Shown piece by piece: positions 62,397-64,000 of a DNA stretch of 64,000 nt (positions within the stretch are counted from its first letter, which is position 1; every line of letters begins with the position of its first letter). The position numbers were made by a program, and so were the translations under genes. Under the pieces are notes generated by a model that saw nothing but the letters and a program-made list of their open reading frames with translations, was not told the origin of the DNA and ran no database searches. The stretch spans positions 1-64,000 of the forward strand of contig JAPKZK010000135.1 in the NCBI GenBank assembly GCA_026393835.1, read 5' to 3'. Source of the DNA: Candidatus Aminicenantota bacterium. Its GTDB lineage: Bacteria; Acidobacteriota; Aminicenantia; UBA2199.

Positions 62397-63650
62397 ATGG
62401 ATTACAAAAGACGAACTTTAGAAGCAAAAATTAATGAGTTGTTCGATGTTTTTTCCGTAGTGGCCCTTACCGGCCCCAGGCAAGCAGGAAAATCCACTTT
62501 GATCAAACACTATATCGACAATAACTGGAAATACTATTCCCTCGACAACAGGGAATTACTGCTGCGTATCAAATCAGACCCCACCCTATTCGTAAGAAGC
62601 CTTAATTCTCATGTCGCCATCGATGAAGCCCAGAAATGCCCGGAATTATTTCATGCCATCAAAGAAATCATCGACAGCGGGTTTCCTTTTCGAATATTAT
62701 TGTCAGGCTCTGCCAATTTCTTACTTTTAAAATCCATTACCGAATCATTGGCCGGGAGGGTCGGGCTGCTGGAATTATTGCCCTTCTCTATGGCAGAAAG
62801 GTTCGACCTTACTCCCAACAGGTTGGTGGAAATCATCTGCAGCTCTGAAAATATCGACCGGTTGTTTAAGCAGTTATCGGGATTAAACGCGAAAAGATCC
62901 AGAGATGAAGATATTCTCGATTTTATTTTCACCGGCGGATATCCGAAAATTCATTCCTTGAAATCCGAACAGGCAGCGTTAAGATGGTTTCAAAATTACA
63001 TCAGCACCTACCTGGAACGGGACCTTCGCGACCTTGCACAGGTGGGCGACCTGGATGCGTTCCAGAGAGTTTACAAACTCATTGCCTATCAAAATGCAAA
63101 TATGCTGAACATGTCAACGGTTGCCTCAGATGTAGGGATTTCGGTTCAATCGGTTAAAAAATATATTTCGATACTGGAGACGTCATACCAGGTGAAGTTA
63201 CTCCCATCTTATTCCTACAACCAGAGAAAACAAATCATAAAAACTCCGAAAATATACTATCTTGATACCGGTCTGATCAATTATTTCGTGCAGAATCGTT
63301 CCCGGGAAAAGATGTTATACTGCGGGGAATGGGGAGCGATATTGGAAACGCATGTGTTTGCTGAATTGTATAAGGAGATCAAAGATATGGTTCCCAGGCC
63401 TTCGCTTTACTTTTGGAGGACCAATAACGGCGCGGAAGTCGATTTTGTTATCGAGCAGGACCAACGCCTGATCCCGGTGGAAGTTAAATCCGCAATTCAA
63501 ATTAAATCATCATCTATCCGCGGGATAAAAAGCTTTTCCGAAACTCAAAAAAATAGCCCGGTTCCTTTCGGTATTGTCTTGTACAGGGGAGAGGAGGTAG
63601 TATACCTGGATGAATCCACGTTGGCCGTACCGCTGGGACTCCTGTTTTAA
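62397..63650 (+). CDS. AAA_14/DUF4143 ATPase
   Basis: 417 residues. P-loop ALTGPRQAGKSTLI (about 23-36), Walker B VAIDEAQKCPELF, sensor-like LLSGSANFLLL, then the DUF4143 C-terminal domain with a winged-helix part (MSTVASDVGISVQSVKKYISIL) and a PD-(D/E)XK-like end FWRTNNGAEVDFVIEQDQRLIPVEVKS. This widespread family has no settled role; a selfish or defence role is suspected. The start codon immediately follows the promoter with no ribosome binding site. Confidence 0.85.
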   Translation: MDYKRRTLEAKINELFDVFSVVALTGPRQAGKSTLIKHYIDNNWKYYSLDNRELLLRIKSDPTLFVRSLNSHVAIDEAQKCPELFHAIKEIIDSGFPFRILLSGSANFLLLKSITESLAGRVGLLELLPFSMAERFDLTPNRLVEIICSSENIDRLFKQLSGLNAKRSRDEDILDFIFTGGYPKIHSLKSEQAALRWFQNYISTYLERDLRDLAQVGDLDAFQRVYKLIAYQNANMLNMSTVASDVGISVQSVKKYISILETSYQVKLLPSYSYNQRKQIIKTPKIYYLDTGLINYFVQNRSREKMLYCGEWGAILETHVFAELYKEIKDMVPRPSLYFWRTNNGAEVDFVIEQDQRLIPVEVKSAIQIKSSSIRGIKSFSETQKNSPVPFGIVLYRGEEVVYLDESTLAVPLGLLF

Positions 63651-63671
63651 GATGAAAAATTGGACTGTCCC

Positions 63672-64000
63672 CTATCCCTTTTTACGTTTCCTTTTTTTGT
63701 AGCCTTTTGAATAGACTTTGATTCCTAATTTTTCGAGTAATTGGGGGTGGGCTTTCAGGGCTGTGCGGCAAATAGCGCGGAAGCGTTTGGCGTAGGTATC
63801 CAATTCTTTAATAACTGCATTTCTTTCTTCGACGGCATTTTGGGCGGCGCCCAATTTGATTTTATGCGCCCGGTATGCGGCATCGACTTCCATTATTTTG
63901 CTTTCATTTTGCATAAACATCTCCGCCGTTATTCCGAAGGAATCCAATGCAGCCATTGCCTCTTCATCGCTGGCCGTGGTTTGATAGAAAGCAAAGGCTT
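63672..64000 (-). CDS. hypothetical helical protein, 5' end beyond window
   Basis: The frame stays open to the window edge (reading AFAFYQTTASDEEAMAALDSFG at its upstream end), so the ATG at 63956 is probably internal. The visible 109 residues are helical (VDAAYRAHKIKLGAAQNAVEERNAVIKELDTYAKRF cut into two helices) and end in a basic KKRKRKK tail. I do not recognise the family; it converges on the AAA_14 gene with a 21-bp gap. Confidence 0.6.
   Translation of the reverse strand, partial: AFAFYQTTASDEEAMAALDSFGITAEMFMQNESKIMEVDAAYRAHKIKLGAAQNAVEERNAVIKELDTYAKRFRAICRTALKAHPQLLEKLGIKVYSKGYKKRKRKKG

Overview
The window looks like a chromosomal segment of an uncultured, probably anaerobic, Gram-negative bacterium of moderate GC content. 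Pointers are M16 peptidase pairs, a C-terminal outer-membrane barrel on a leucine-rich-repeat protein, coenzyme B12 mutase genes, a B12-type radical SAM enzyme, multihaem cytochromes and many NTPase/nuclease genes. The style (expanded ATPases, LRR proteins, repeat-rich intergenic DNA) would fit an Aminicenantes/Acidobacteriota-like lineage, but no rRNA or ribosomal protein is present, so this placement is weak inference. No tRNA, rRNA, CRISPR array or insertion sequence was recognised.

Layout. 0-5 kb: a NACHT NTPase, a MntA/HepT-type toxin-antitoxin pair, a 21-bp tandem array and an AbiEi-type gene with only a 27-codon stub of its partner. 5-11 kb: a threonine-synthase-like enzyme, an M16 peptidase pair, a membrane-anchored TPR protein and an aminotransferase. 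11-15 kb: a signalling group of three roadblock-domain proteins, a V4R protein and a response regulator that itself ends in a roadblock domain. 15-22 kb: a leftward gene set of B12-binding radical SAM protein, two STAS-like paralogues, a fumarate-reductase-type flavoprotein and a GlmL-type ATPase. 22-33 kb: an XRE regulator, a translationally coupled SIR2-like/TIR plus STAND-WD40 pair that looks like an NAD-linked immune system, and a secreted-protein operon with two plant-type LRR proteins. 33-39.6 kb: a decaying defence/selfish region with an intact AAA-PD(D/E)XK protein, three gene remnants and a chimeric NYN/WD40/Ras-like GTPase/DUF4365 locus broken by an 11-bp tandem duplication. 39.7-45.7 kb: a leftward cluster (amidase, KAS III, VOC epimerase-like, SDR, NTF2-like, GlmS, GlmE). 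45.7-52 kb: an ArsR-controlled operon with an octahaem tetrathionate-reductase-family cytochrome, a heptahaem cytochrome c/b fusion and two YeeE/YedE transporters. 52-64 kb: apt, a very large NtrY-like kinase, LD-carboxypeptidase, a WGR-DNA ligase fusion, a substrate-binding-protein/kinase pair and an AAA_14/DUF4143 ATPase.

The strongest candidates for something undescribed are (i) the B12 mutase cluster, whose GlmE homologue keeps the 483-residue fold but has lost most of the glutamate-binding residues, so it probably rearranges a different substrate together with KAS III, SDR and VOC enzymes; (ii) the SIR2-TIR/STAND-WD40 pair; (iii) the GTPase-DUF4365 conflict-type protein and its NYN fusion. 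A further layer is the intergenic DNA: several gaps hold perfect or near-perfect palindromes built from short tandem repeats, different in sequence but alike in architecture, and short elements that recur next to stop codons.
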